Assembly (NCBI GenBank): GCA_948567375.1
Contig: OX419756.1
Coordinates: 37,860,552-37,924,551 of the forward strand
Direction of reading: 5' to 3'
DNA length: 64,000 bases
DNA from: Lunularia cruciata
Lineage: Eukaryota > Streptophyta > Marchantiopsida > Lunulariales > Lunulariaceae
A model generated the notes under the pieces. That model was not told the DNA's origin. It was given only the letters and a program-made list of their open reading frames with translations, and did no database searches. A program made the position numbers and the translations under genes. Below, piece by piece: positions 1-9,530 of this stretch (positions are counted from its first letter, which is position 1; the number at the start of each line of letters is the position of its first letter).

Positions 1-185
1 TTGGCCATGCTAGGTTTGTGTATGTCCCTCCTTGTCAAATGATACACACATTGTGGGCCTTGTAGATCAGATTAGGCAGACCTTTGACCACTTGACCACC
101 AAGGTACATCTAGTAGGCTTGAGAGTCAAGATATCAAAGTGCAAGGCATGGTCTCCTTTAGGTATTCTTTCCCACCTTGAGCTTC
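1..185 (+). pseudogene. LINE-type reverse transcriptase fragment, part 1 of 3
   Basis: Frame 3 from about position 66 reads VDQIRQTFDHLTTKVHLVGL and then a KCKAWSPLG stretch, the thumb region of a non-LTR reverse transcriptase. Removing C1 (186-3873) and one copy of its duplicated target GCTTC joins this fragment in frame to the sequence at 3874, so both belong to one ORF. The element would copy itself by target-primed reverse transcription (family knowledge). The 5' part lies outside the window. Translation and in-frame continuity are seen directly; the family assignment is from memory of related proteins. Confidence 0.6.
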
Positions 186-856
186 TGTGACAACCCGGCA
201 AATATCACTTTTGCGGTAATTGGGTAAGTAAAGTTCATTCCCATAGAGATACTATTCAGAAATGTCCAAATACAAAGTCAAAAGTCACAATTGTAGTTCT
301 TCTTGGTTTCTTCTTTAATCTCTCAGGTAGAAACTAAACCCAGAAGAGAGTAACAAGCTCACAATCTTGACAACTTGTCATGAATACACCCACATAATCA
401 GATCATAGCAAATTCTGTCCAAACAACTCTTGATTGCGATGATTCAGATTCTCCCGAAGACGGCACTTTGCTGCAAAGAACGATTTCACCTCAAAATTGT
501 GTTCCACCCCTCCACTGAAGGCACAACTTCCTCGATCAAAATTGCTTCATATCAACGTCATGCTACACTCACAAATGCAGAATACTACCAACACTACAAT
601 TCCTCTTAGATCTGTCAAGGCATTGCTTCGATGCACTTCACTCAGGATCAAACACACAAAATGAAGATCAAGGCTACAGATTCCAACATCCACAGACACA
701 CTAACTTGCTCTTCGGAATTCTCCACACACTCACAACTACAAACACAAAATTGACAATCAGAATTAAGCTTAAGCGACGAGCACTAAGAACAGCACTTCG
801 CTTTATCTATCTTCAGCAATATGAATATTGAATAATATAATATTGCGAATGCTCCC

Positions 857-864
857 CTTAAATA
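857..864 (-). promoter_or_regulatory. TATA-like box of family C copy C1
   Basis: The minus strand reads TATTTAAG, and most other family C copies have TATTTAAAGGTGGCATT at the same place, about 670 bp from the 3' end of the unit. Because it lies downstream of the ORF, it would mark a U3/R boundary if the unit is an LTR. Conservation between copies is seen; promoter function is inferred. Confidence 0.5.
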
Positions 865-984
865 CTGAAGCAAATGGCAGACTTGCCTACCTATACACCG
901 CTTCCTTACATCTCTTCCTACCTGCAGATCCCAAGTGACAATCTATCTCTTCATATATGCCTCTTCCTATCTCAAAATTGACAC

Positions 985-3501
985 TTATCTCGATCCGATG
1001 TCTACCTCATCATTGGCTTCCAAACCCAATGATCTTCCTACTATTTCTCCTTCTTTGGGTACAACTAATTCTACTAATTCCTTCACTAATTCTACTACCT
1101 CTACACTAGGAACTACAACGGAGCTTAGGGTTACTCCATCTACTTCTTTGTCTCCTAACCTACTCTTCTCTAATGTGTCAATCATCAAGTCCGATGACAC
1201 CTAAATTCCTACTTTTGCAACATCGGGTTTCTGCTTTGCTATCACACTAGTCTGAATTTTCTCTAACTCTGAATAAACTAAATCTAATCAAACACTAACA
1301 TTATTCTCTACTTCTAACATCTTCCGATCTACCTGCTCTCTCAATTAGATCAACAAGGTGTTCATGTCCACATCCTTGGCTTTTCTCTTCAGAGTTTCCT
1401 GCACAAGTAACTTTAACTCATGTAGGCGGGCTTCTTCCAATCTCCCTTCAGTCTCCATGCTTAGAAGTGCTCTCAACCTCCCCGCAACTTCTCCCATTGA
1501 TTCCGATGTATATCCTCTAGAATGTTCTGCCTTCAACTCCTCACAATACATCTTCAACTCATCGTCGCACTCCGCAGCAAGCATCTTCTTCTCTTCTGCA
1601 TATTGCATGCTCTGCATTTCCGCACTCCTGACAAGTTCTTGTAATCGTTCCTCTTCTTCTTGCCTAGCTTCTAACTCTCTCTGCCATGCTTGATCCTTGG
1701 CCGCTGCACTCTTCTTCAAACTATCCAACTCTTGCTCCGTTACGATGGTCATCACCTTCAAATGGACATTCTTGATGTGCACATCACTCACTTCCTCCTT
1801 CATCTTGCTCAGCCACATTGCCTATTCCGTTAATTCTCTGGCTTGCCTTTGCATTTCTTTCTCTTTTACCTTGCAGCTTTCTTGTAACATGGTAAGAATC
1901 TTCTTTGTCAAGCCGTCCTCCCTCCGAAGTTCTTCCACTTCTTTACTTCTTCGGACTTGTTGCTCCTGCAACCCCTTCACTTCACTCATCAAATGCATCA
2001 CCACCTGCAACTCGTTCATCCCCTTCCTATGATCTTGGGGAATTACCTTCCAATGATCCTTCAGTAGCTCCAGCAATGGTGTGACCACCTTTGTTAAATA
2101 CAATATCCCACCGAAATTCCCTTCCTCTTCATCGCCGTCTTTGTCTTGAGTCTTCACCTCCGTCATCGACTCCTTCATCCAAAGTCGCAATCTTTGTATC
2201 TTCAGAGACATTGTGTTGGTACTTTCTTTGTCTTTGCCTCTTGAACTCGGCCTCGCTGGATACTCCTCCTTCTCTTTTGGTCTTGGCTTGTTCACCACCG
2301 TCGCCTGACAAGCTTCACTGACCGCCACCGATTGCTGAACTTTTGGCTCCCCATCGCTATCGCTTTTGGACTCCTCACTTTTTGAGGTGAGCTCCTCTTC
2401 TTTGGATTCCTCCTCTTGCGACTTGGTTTCTTCTTCAGAGTCTGATTCTGATGATGCATCTCTCACCATCTTTGTATTCTTTATAATCAGCCGTCGAGTC
2501 TTCCTTTGAGTGGGAGGCAACTTTGCTTCTTCGGGTTTGCCACGTTTCTTCATCTTTGAACAGGTGATTTCTTTGACCTTCCACTGTCCGGTCTTCAAGA
2601 AATATTCATCGTTGGCTTGCAGATGCAGCATATACTAGCGCTCTTCCTTGTCTGCTTCCCGTCGTAAGTCCGGATGAATGTGAGACACTATATGATGATG
2701 CTCCTCTTTGGTCAGCAGGTTCAACCTGAAGTAGAAATGTGCTGCAAATGGTGCAAAATAATGCGGTGGAGAGCCCCTTTGCTAATTAATCACCATCTGC
2801 CTCGTTTGGTGGTGGAAGCACTTCGCCCAATTCACTAGAACTCCTACAAACATTTGGTGGAAGAACACGGCTTGCTGCATGTTCACATAGGTTGTTTGTT
2901 TTGGCTTGAACATGGCCATCATTGCCCCCATGATGCTTCTTTGAATCGGATCCCAATAGGACTCCACCTTGTATCCATTCATCGTTCTTGGAGCAAAAAA
3001 CAAGTTGCAAATCTTTGCCATTTCCTTTGCAGCATCACACTTCCGATAGAAGGTGATCCCCATCAACTCTCCTGCTTCTCTCCCCAATACTAACCTCCAA
3101 TCTGACTCAGTCCATCGAGCCGGATTGCCTCTCTTCCCTTCCACCTCGGGACCCTCCTCACAATTACTGGCAATGATCTTTGCCATCATTCCCAAGAAAC
3201 CAAAATTCCAATTCCATGCTAAAAAGGTAATACAAAGTCTAGTCAAGACTTTGATTCTAGCTACTACATCTAATCTTTGGATTGCAAAACCTCACACCGC
3301 CAGCGCATTGGCCACCTTCTTCGCCATAATCTGTTCTCTCGTTCTATGATGCTGGAAGATGATACCCTCTCCTGGACGAGACACTCTAACTCCCTCGGGA
3401 TTTTGGAAAATTTCACTCTTGATGGGCTTTTGAACACGCATTACTGCAGGACGACTACTCAAAGGACTTGGCACATTCAACTTGTCCTTGCGTAGTTGCA
3501 A
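985..3501 (-). pseudogene. Family C coiled-coil protein, copy C1 (about 840 codons, in-frame stops only)
   Basis: One reading frame runs from 3501 to 985 without a frameshift, broken by about six stops (3294-3292, 2784-2782, 2637-2635, 1824-1822, 1347-1345, 1203-1201). The N-terminal domain (3290-2640) contains FLAWNWNFGFLGMM, a WTESDWRLVLGREAGE motif, NGYKVESYWDP and AVFFHQMFVGVLVNWAKCFH. Next come a Ser/Glu/Lys-rich acidic linker (2600-2200) and a long heptad-rich coiled coil (2050-1345) with ARLHELKLLVQET. The tail contains LEKSRLGDKEVDG and ends SLGLEANDEVDIGSR. An upstream basic segment (3856-3563) lies in another frame. I do not recognise the N-terminal domain. Layout suggests a structural or Gag-like protein, but no zinc knuckle, protease, RT or integrase is seen. 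Confidence 0.7.
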
Positions 3502-3873
3502 TCTTATATTGCCTCAAATTGTAGTCATTCTTCAGTCAATTTCAGCTTCAAATTTCTTTCTTCTATGTGCAAATCCCGGTCACTGTCAAGACATGCTTCT
3601 CCTGCCCCCGCTGTTTCTTGAAATGTACTTTCTTGCCACGTACCAAGGTTGTTAAATGGTCTTTGTATCTCCTGCGCCTTTTGACCCAAAGATGGTGCTC
3701 TTTGGACTTTTTCCGTTGTTCTCCTTTTTTGAGTACCTCCATCATTGAATCCGATGTCGTCTTCTTTGGATGTCCTCCAAAGTTACTTCCGTCCATTCTT
3801 CGTCTGTAATTTGACTTCCAGTGCTTACTTCTTCTCTTAAACACTAACAACCACAAAAAATGTGGGTACCACA

Positions 3874-4267
3874 GCTTCTATAGTGGTGTATCACATCTAC
3901 AAATGAGCTACATGTTTGTGGAGTGCCAATAGGATACGAGGATTTTCTCGCATGCTTCTTAGATGCTGCTCTTGTAGAGGATGTTCTCTATGCAGATGAT
4001 CTTCTATTCCTAGGAGATCCGCAAGTGGCATTTTGTATAATCTCCTCTAGTATTGCTTGTTGATTGACTTATCTTTTTTGCCTAATTCTCCCCTCTTTGA
4101 CCTTCCTATCACGTTTGAGAGCCTTTGATAAGAGGATTATGTGGAATCTTGGGTGATATTATTGGACCAAGTATATTTGAGTGTGTGAGAGTGGATTTTG
4201 CATGTAGATAGACATCCATACTAATCTTGTGTGGAAGGGTTGGCTTGCTATCCATGGTGGAGATGAC
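3874..4267 (+). pseudogene. LINE-type reverse transcriptase fragment, part 2 of 3
   Basis: The translation reads VCGVPIGYEDFLACFLDAAL, then VEDVLYADDLLFLGDPQVAF. It continues the ORF of 1-185 once C1 is removed. It matches the post-thumb region of a non-LTR RT family known to me from algae and plants. The YADD here looks like a chance match at a variable position, not the catalytic site, because it lies after the thumb. C2 interrupts the ORF at 4268. Roughly 20 codons appear lost between this part and part 3 (8412 onward). Confidence 0.6.
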
Positions 4268-4497
4268 TGTGCTACCCACATTTTTAGTTTTTTAGTGTTT
4301 GTTCTATTTTGAAGGAGTGTACAAACAAAGTCGTATTGAACCCAAATGGCATTGGAAGGAAAAGAATTGTGTCTTTGGTTTGTAATCCAAAGTAAAGTGA
4401 CTTTGTGTTAGAAGCAAAGTACCTGGATCAAACCCTGCTAGAGAATCCCAAAGTAAGGGAACTTTGTCTTGGGGTGATCAACCCAATGCAAAGACAA

Positions 4498-4850
4498 TGT
4501 AAAAGACCAAATCCGAGGAGAGAAATAGGAGAATGGAAACTCACATTGGGATATTTGAATGAGTGAAAACTCCAAATGCCTAGCATGAGCTTTGGCTTTG
4601 GTATTTATAGGTAGCATACAAGGCCCTTGAGAAGCTTCTCAAGAAGCTTTCTTCTAGAAGCCGCCTACTTGGCATGCAAGCTAAGCTAGTTAGAAGCTTC
4701 TAGAAGCTACTTACTTGAGGTGCAAGCTAAGCTAGCCAGGAAGCTTCCCAAGAAGCTTCCTAGATACTTTTGGAATATTCTAGGCTAATTTGTCTTATGT
4801 GCTACTTTGTAAGCCCGACTTACTTCATTGTTAAACTCCATATTGTTACA
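4498..4850 (-). mobile_element. Solo LTR of family D (353 bp) with perfect target duplication
   Basis: On the minus strand it starts TGTAACAATATGGAG (at 4850) and ends GGTCTTTTACA (at 4498). The 5-bp duplication GACAA is perfect (4493-4497 and 4851-4855). Removing it restores the family C leader, which matches the leader in 57120-57345. A second, truncated copy is at 49317-49569. The element class (copia or gypsy) cannot be told from a solo LTR. Short length, TG...CA ends and the duplication make the call firm. Confidence 0.85.
4602..4765 (-). promoter_or_regulatory. Heat-shock-element-like cluster upstream of a TATA box in solo LTR D
   Basis: On the minus strand TATAAATA (4609 to 4602) is preceded by several GAAGCTTC modules. 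Positions 4692-4706 read AGAAGCTTCTAGAAG, a perfect three-unit nGAAnnTTCnnGAAn heat-shock element. Further pairs occur at 4630-4639, 4651-4660 and 4738-4765. Spacing upstream of TATA fits a heat-inducible promoter, as known for the plant retrotransposon ONSEN. Motifs are seen; heat response is inferred. Confidence 0.5.
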
Positions 4851-5182
4851 GACAACATAACAACTTCCCTTTGGATGGGCCAATCAAGAAAGGATAGGCA
4901 AGAAAATGGCGGATAACACCAAGATGAATTCATATAGAAAGGGTGAGTGTTAGTGAAGAAGGACAAAGGAATGACTGATGAACAAAGAACTATAAAGAAT
5001 TTGTTGAGGGGATTTAAAAATGTCACACAAGTATCCTAAGCCACTGAGTAGTCAACCTGAAGGAGTGCTTGTAGCCAAGCCAATCGAGCATTTGATATCT
5101 AACAATTTTTTAAGGAGTTAGGATCTTGAGACCATGAGATGGTAGAATTATCTTTCAGATACCACATGTTAGAGATCGCACA

Positions 5183-7619
5183 ATGCCAAAGAAGGGTGAG
5201 AAGAAGAGTTCCTCACTTGTAATGAGAAATCCAGTTATTCAAAGGTTAGATATGATAGCCAAGATCAAAGTATTGAGTAGATTTTGGATCACTTTTTTGG
5301 CATGGAATTGGAACTTGAGTTTTCCAAGGTTCATGGCAGGAGTAGCTTTGAGTGATTGTGAGAAGGGACTTGAGAATGAAGGAAAGAGAGGCAATCCGGC
5401 TCAATGGACAGAGTTGGATTGGAGATTGGTATTGGGAAGAGAGGCCGGTGAGGAAACTAGGGAAATGTTTCTCAAGAAAGGAGAGTCTGGGGAGGAGATG
5501 GATGAAATTTGAAATTACTTCACAACACCCCACACAAAGAATGGGTACAAAGTTGATACCTATCAGGACCTGGTCAGGCAAAGCATTGTTGGAGCAATGA
5601 TGGCACTCTTCAAGGCCAATTGCACAATGTATGTAATGAAGCATCAGGCAATATTCTTCCACCAGATGTTTTCAGGAACGCTGGTGAATTGGGCAAAGTG
5701 CTTTCACCAAATAGCGCAACAGATGGTGTGGTGTTGGAGAGATCTAAATGCTCCACACTAATTGGTGCCATTTGCTGCCCATTTCTACTTCAGACTGAAT
5801 TTGATGAAGGAGATTGAGCAAAGAAAGATGGTGTTGCATTTTCATCTAGACCTACAAAAGACTTCAAATGACAAGGAAAAGTAGTATATCCAACACATCC
5901 AAAGTAGTGATGAACATCCCAAAGACAAGGAAGCAACATCATCTTGAGGAGAGTTTGTCGCCAGTTCAGCCAAAGAAGATGAGGAAGGTGAACCCAAGGC
6001 AAGAGGTTGTAATGATTGATGAGTTGTTGGGAGCAAAAGAATTGGAAGGCAAAGCCAAGTATAAGAAAAAAGAGTTGGGAGAAGAACAAGAACAGGAGTT
6101 GACGTTGCAAAGTGAAGAGTTGAGTAGTGGACATGAAGGGGAAGTAGAAGTTTAGCAACGAGGAGAAGATGATGTTGACAAGGAGGAGCAAAAGTTCCAT
6201 GCGGCAATTGATTGTATGGAGGGAGGCGGAAACCTGTGTCAAGAATTGCCAAGCACGGAGATAGAAGACACTTTGGAGGCTAAGCCAAAGTCGGAAGTTC
6301 AAAGGGGTAAAAGAAGGAGAAGGAGTGTTCCTACTATGGGGGCAGACGTGAGTAATGTAAGCCCGATAGTGGAGGAGGGGGAAAGCTCAGATGAAGCGCC
6401 CTTCAGAGTTAGAAGATTAAGACTTTGGAGTAGAGCTCCAATAGAAGAAGTGAGGACAGAAGAACGTAAGCAATCTGAGAGCTTATGAGTCTTTGATGGA
6501 GTAGAGTACTTGTTGTAGATAGACCCTTACTGTTGCAATTGCAGAAGAAGAGAGAAGAGTTGAAGAGAGATCACTCAAGAGTGAAAGATGAATTGGCAGT
6601 AATATAGTATATGGGTGATGAAAATTTGGAGTTGAGGAGAAAGTTAATTTGTGGAGAGCATGAATTAATAGAATTCAGGACTGATGTAGAGCTGAGGAGG
6701 AAGGAGATTTAGAGCCTAAAAAAAGACTTTGTGAAAAGAGGTGAAGCCATGACAAAGCAAGAAGAAGATAAGAAGGAGCAATTGGTGCAGACTGAGGCCT
6801 TGAAGGTAGAAGTGCATGATATGCAAGTGGAAGTCACCCATTTGAAGGCCATGGCTGCTGTCATGGGACAAGAGTTGGAGACCTTGAAGGCAAGTGTGGC
6901 AGAGAAAGATTGGGCTTGGCAAAGGGAGTTAGCTACGCAAGATCATGAAGAGGAGCAATTGCATAGATTGGTTAGAGGAATGGAAGAACAACTTGGAGAG
7001 AGTGTGAAGGAGAAGGAAGCATTGAAGGCTGAGTTGGAAGATGAGGTGAAGATGTATCGTGAGGAATTCTTAGTGGAGAGAGAGAGAAGTTGTAGATGCC
7101 AAGACGGGAGACAGTCAAAGAGGTAGTAGTGAGAGTGAAGGTGATGCTTGATACAATGTCTGAGGTTTAGTTGGAGGAAGCAAGATTGCACAAATTGAAA
7201 TTATTAGTGCATGAAACGAGGAGGAAGAAAGAAAAAGACATTGAGTTGAATAAGTTGTTGATTTGCTTGAGAGATTGAGTAGATAGGAAGATATAAGAGG
7301 TAGGAGACAATGTGTGTCTCAGATTAGATTTAGTACATTTGGAATTAGAGAGACTTTGTAGTAAGATGAAGTTAGAGACAAAGTTTGAAGTAGCCAATGT
7401 TGGAGTGCAAGAGTCTTCAGATCAATTGTTTGATACATTTGAGAAGAGTGGGTTGCAAGATAGTGACATAGATAGATGGTTGTAATTGCAGATTGTAGTA
7501 GGAAAGTGATAGAATTAGAGGAGGATGGAGTAGAGTTAGGTAAACCTAAAGAAGGGGAGATTCTTGAAGTAGCATCGGGTTTAGAAGCCAAAGTCAAGGT
7601 TGACATCGAATCAGAGTAG
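5183..7619 (+). pseudogene. Family C coiled-coil protein, copy C2 (frameshifted)
   Basis: It is collinear with the C1 protein but spread over several frames. The N-terminal domain (5183-5830) has FLAWNWNLSFPRFM, WTELDWRLVLGREAGE and an AIFFHQMF-like stretch near 5650. The acidic and lysine-rich linker is at 5868-6488 with RVRRLRLWSRAPIEEVRTE. The coiled coil is at 6540-7126, with LKAMAAVMGQELETLKASVA. The tail ends near 7619 with a GLEAKVKVDIESE-like C terminus. Frameshifts and stops show that it is dead. Domain order agrees with C1, C7 and C8. Confidence 0.65.
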
Positions 7620-7738
7620 AGGCAATTTTGAGATTTGAAGAGGTAGATATGAAGAAGTGCATTGCTATTTTGGATCTACAGTTTGGTAAAGTTGTTAGGA
7701 ATTGGTTTAGGAGGTTAGATAACTGCTGAAGCTTTGCC

Positions 7739-7746
7739 TATTTAAA
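7739..7746 (+). promoter_or_regulatory. TATA-like box of family C copy C2
   Basis: TATTTAAA followed by GGTGGCATT lies 120 bp after the end of the decayed ORF and about 670 bp before the 3' end of the unit. The same block recurs at 21325 and 48023 (plus strand) and at 51204 and 53036 (minus strand). Repeated conservation suggests a U3/R promoter. Confidence 0.5.
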
Positions 7747-8411
7747 GGTGGCATTCGTAGTGTTATGTTGTTTAGTATTTGTAATTTCTAAAGACAGATA
7801 AAGCAAAGTGCTGATTTTAGTGCTTGTTGCTTGAGATTAGTTCCAAGTATCAACTCTGTGTGTATGTTTGTGAGTGCTGCGAGAATATCAAAGTGCAATT
7901 CTAAGTGCTAGATGTTGGATTCTGCATCTCTGATTTCATTTTGTGTGTTTGATCTTGAGTGAAGTGCAATCAAAGCAATGCCTTGATAGATTTGAGAGGA
8001 ATTGTAGTATTGGTAGTATTTTGCATTTGTGAGTGCAGCGTAGGGTTGATGTAAAGAAATTTTGATCAAGGAAGTTGTGCCTTCAGTGGAGGGGTGGAAC
8101 ACAATTTTGAAGCAAAGGTGTTTTGTAGTGAAATAGTTGTCTTTGGAAGGATCTAAATCATCACAATTGAGTTTGTTTGGACAAAATTGAATGAGTTGTG
8201 ATTAAGAAGTGTTAATTTGTGGCAAGACTGCAATCTAGTGTTTGTTACTCTCTTCTAGGTGTGGTTTCTACCTGAGAAATTAAAGAAGAAATCAAGAAGA
8301 ACTACATTGATACCTTTTACTTTGTATTTGAACATTTTTGACTTGTATCTCTATGTGAACAAACTTTACTTACTTGACTACCGCAAAAGTGATATTTGCC
8401 AGGTTGTCACA

Positions 8412-9530
8412 ACAACACCTATAGCATTTTTGGGTAGTTGGGCTCTCTTGGCACCCCTACTTTCCTCTCATTTGTGGTTATCAATAAGCTGGTTTTGGAC
8501 ACTTATGTGACAGAGGTGGAGGAGGGATCCTTTTCTCTCCAAATGTTAATATGGCAGACAAGATATAGTCTATCCCCACAAGCACGCGAGGACCTTCCAT
8601 CTTTTGCTTCACTATTCTCAGATTGGACTAGAGGTTTATAGTCTTCCTTAATGGAGCAATAGTGTGAGCATACGCTACATCCTCTCTTAGTTGACTCATC
8701 CATTCCTTAGGCTACTAGAGCAAGTCTTTGCTCTTTCTCCGGCAAGAGTGCAAGCTCTTGGATTCTAGCTTGACCGTGCATTAGGGCATTCCAACTTGCA
8801 CCAACTACTTTCTCTATAGTGGTGAGGTTTTGCCTAAGTTTGGTCCACCCTTTTGCATCTTCATTACTCACTTGTGAGTGGTTCCACACTAGATGCAACA
8901 ACGGTCCATATGACACGGTATCCTTTTGGAGGACAAAGGATAGCGACCCATGATGCTATTAGGGACATACTGTTTGCTATGGTACAAGAGAGTGGATGCC
9001 TAGTTTGGGGGGAGCATTTGTATGCTTTGCAGACAATACGTGTTGGGGCAGACTTATACTTGGTTGGAGATGATCAAGTGACAATAGTAGATGTCGTGGT
9101 TATAGACCCTGGATGTGATATAGTTTTGGAAGGAGTGATTACACACCCCCTAGATGGGTAGCAATAGTGCACAAGGTCTCCAAGTATAAGGGTACGCAAC
9201 AAGGTCACCTCTTTGTTCCCTTAGCCTTGGAGTTTATATGGAGCAATGGATATTGAGTTTGACACATTTGTTAGGGAGTGCACAAGAGCTTATCATGCCA
9301 GGCGCCAAGGAGTACCACTCTCACTCTCATACTTTGTAGCATATTATAGACAGCGTGTGTCCATTGCTCTATAGTAGGTAGTGGCTAGTGCAATCCATAG
9401 GAGAGCAATCACACTAGGTGATGCTTTTTTGGATGCTTCAATTGTTTGTATACCGTACAACTTGCATAACTCGGATATCTTAGGTGCGGTAGGGCAGATT
9501 TCTCATATTGCCTCTATTGGGGCTTAGCCA
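8412..9530 (+). pseudogene. LINE-type reverse transcriptase C-terminal part with nuclease-like domain, part 3 of 3
   Basis: The decayed frames read PIAFLGSWALLAP, LDTYVTEVEEGSFSLQM and LSPQAREDLPSFASLFSDWT. From 8853 they read ATHDAIRDILFAMVQESG, ADLYLVGDDQVTIVDVVVID, FVRECTRAYHARRQGVP and YYRQRVSIAL. The pattern of a His/Asp-led helix, then AD...VDVVVIDP, looks like a PD-(D/E)XK-type nuclease core. Some site-specific LINEs carry such an enzyme downstream of RT. Several stops and frameshifts make it a pseudogene. The RT relationship is fairly secure; the nuclease reading is tentative. Confidence 0.5.

Larger units (their letters stand above)
186..3873 (-). mobile_element. Family C unit, copy C1 (complete, 3688 bp)
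   Basis: On the minus strand it starts TGTGGTACCCACA (3873 to 3861) and ends GGGTTGTCACA (at 186). The target duplication is perfect: GCTTC at 181-185 and at 3874-3878. It interrupts a LINE ORF. In order it holds a leader, one long decayed ORF (985-3501), a TATA-like box TATTTAAG (864 to 857) and a tail of about 670 bp. TG...CA ends and a 5-bp duplication are the signature of an LTR-retroelement integrase. No LTR is repeated inside and no RT or integrase is encoded. Best reading: a giant solo LTR carrying an ORF in U3, or a non-autonomous retroelement. Confidence 0.8.
4268..8411 (+). mobile_element. Family C unit, copy C2 (complete, with a nested solo LTR)
   Basis: It begins TGTGCTACCCACATTTTTAG (4268) and ends AGGTTGTCACA (8411). 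Without the nested solo LTR D and its duplication it is about 3.79 kb, close to C1 and C7. It sits in the same LINE ORF as C1. The flanks ATGAC and ACAAC do not match, and about 20 LINE codons are missing, so the junction was probably altered after insertion. The leader, decayed ORF, TATA box (7739-7746) and tail follow the C1 order. Confidence 0.75.

Noticed and set aside
186-985. The 3' part of family C as a conventional 800-bp LTR
   Set aside because: It is never found at the 5' side of a copy. The duplications flank the whole unit, with its 5' end at TGTGGTACC, so the unit and not this part was inserted.
985-3501. Cellular coiled-coil gene (kinesin- or myosin-like) as the identity of the family C ORF
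   Set aside because: It is repeated in at least four units with shared ends and target duplications, and no motor or other cellular domain is present.
3990-4012. YADD as an RT catalytic site in the LINE fragment
   Set aside because: It lies downstream of the thumb region, where relatives have variable residues, so it is probably coincidental.
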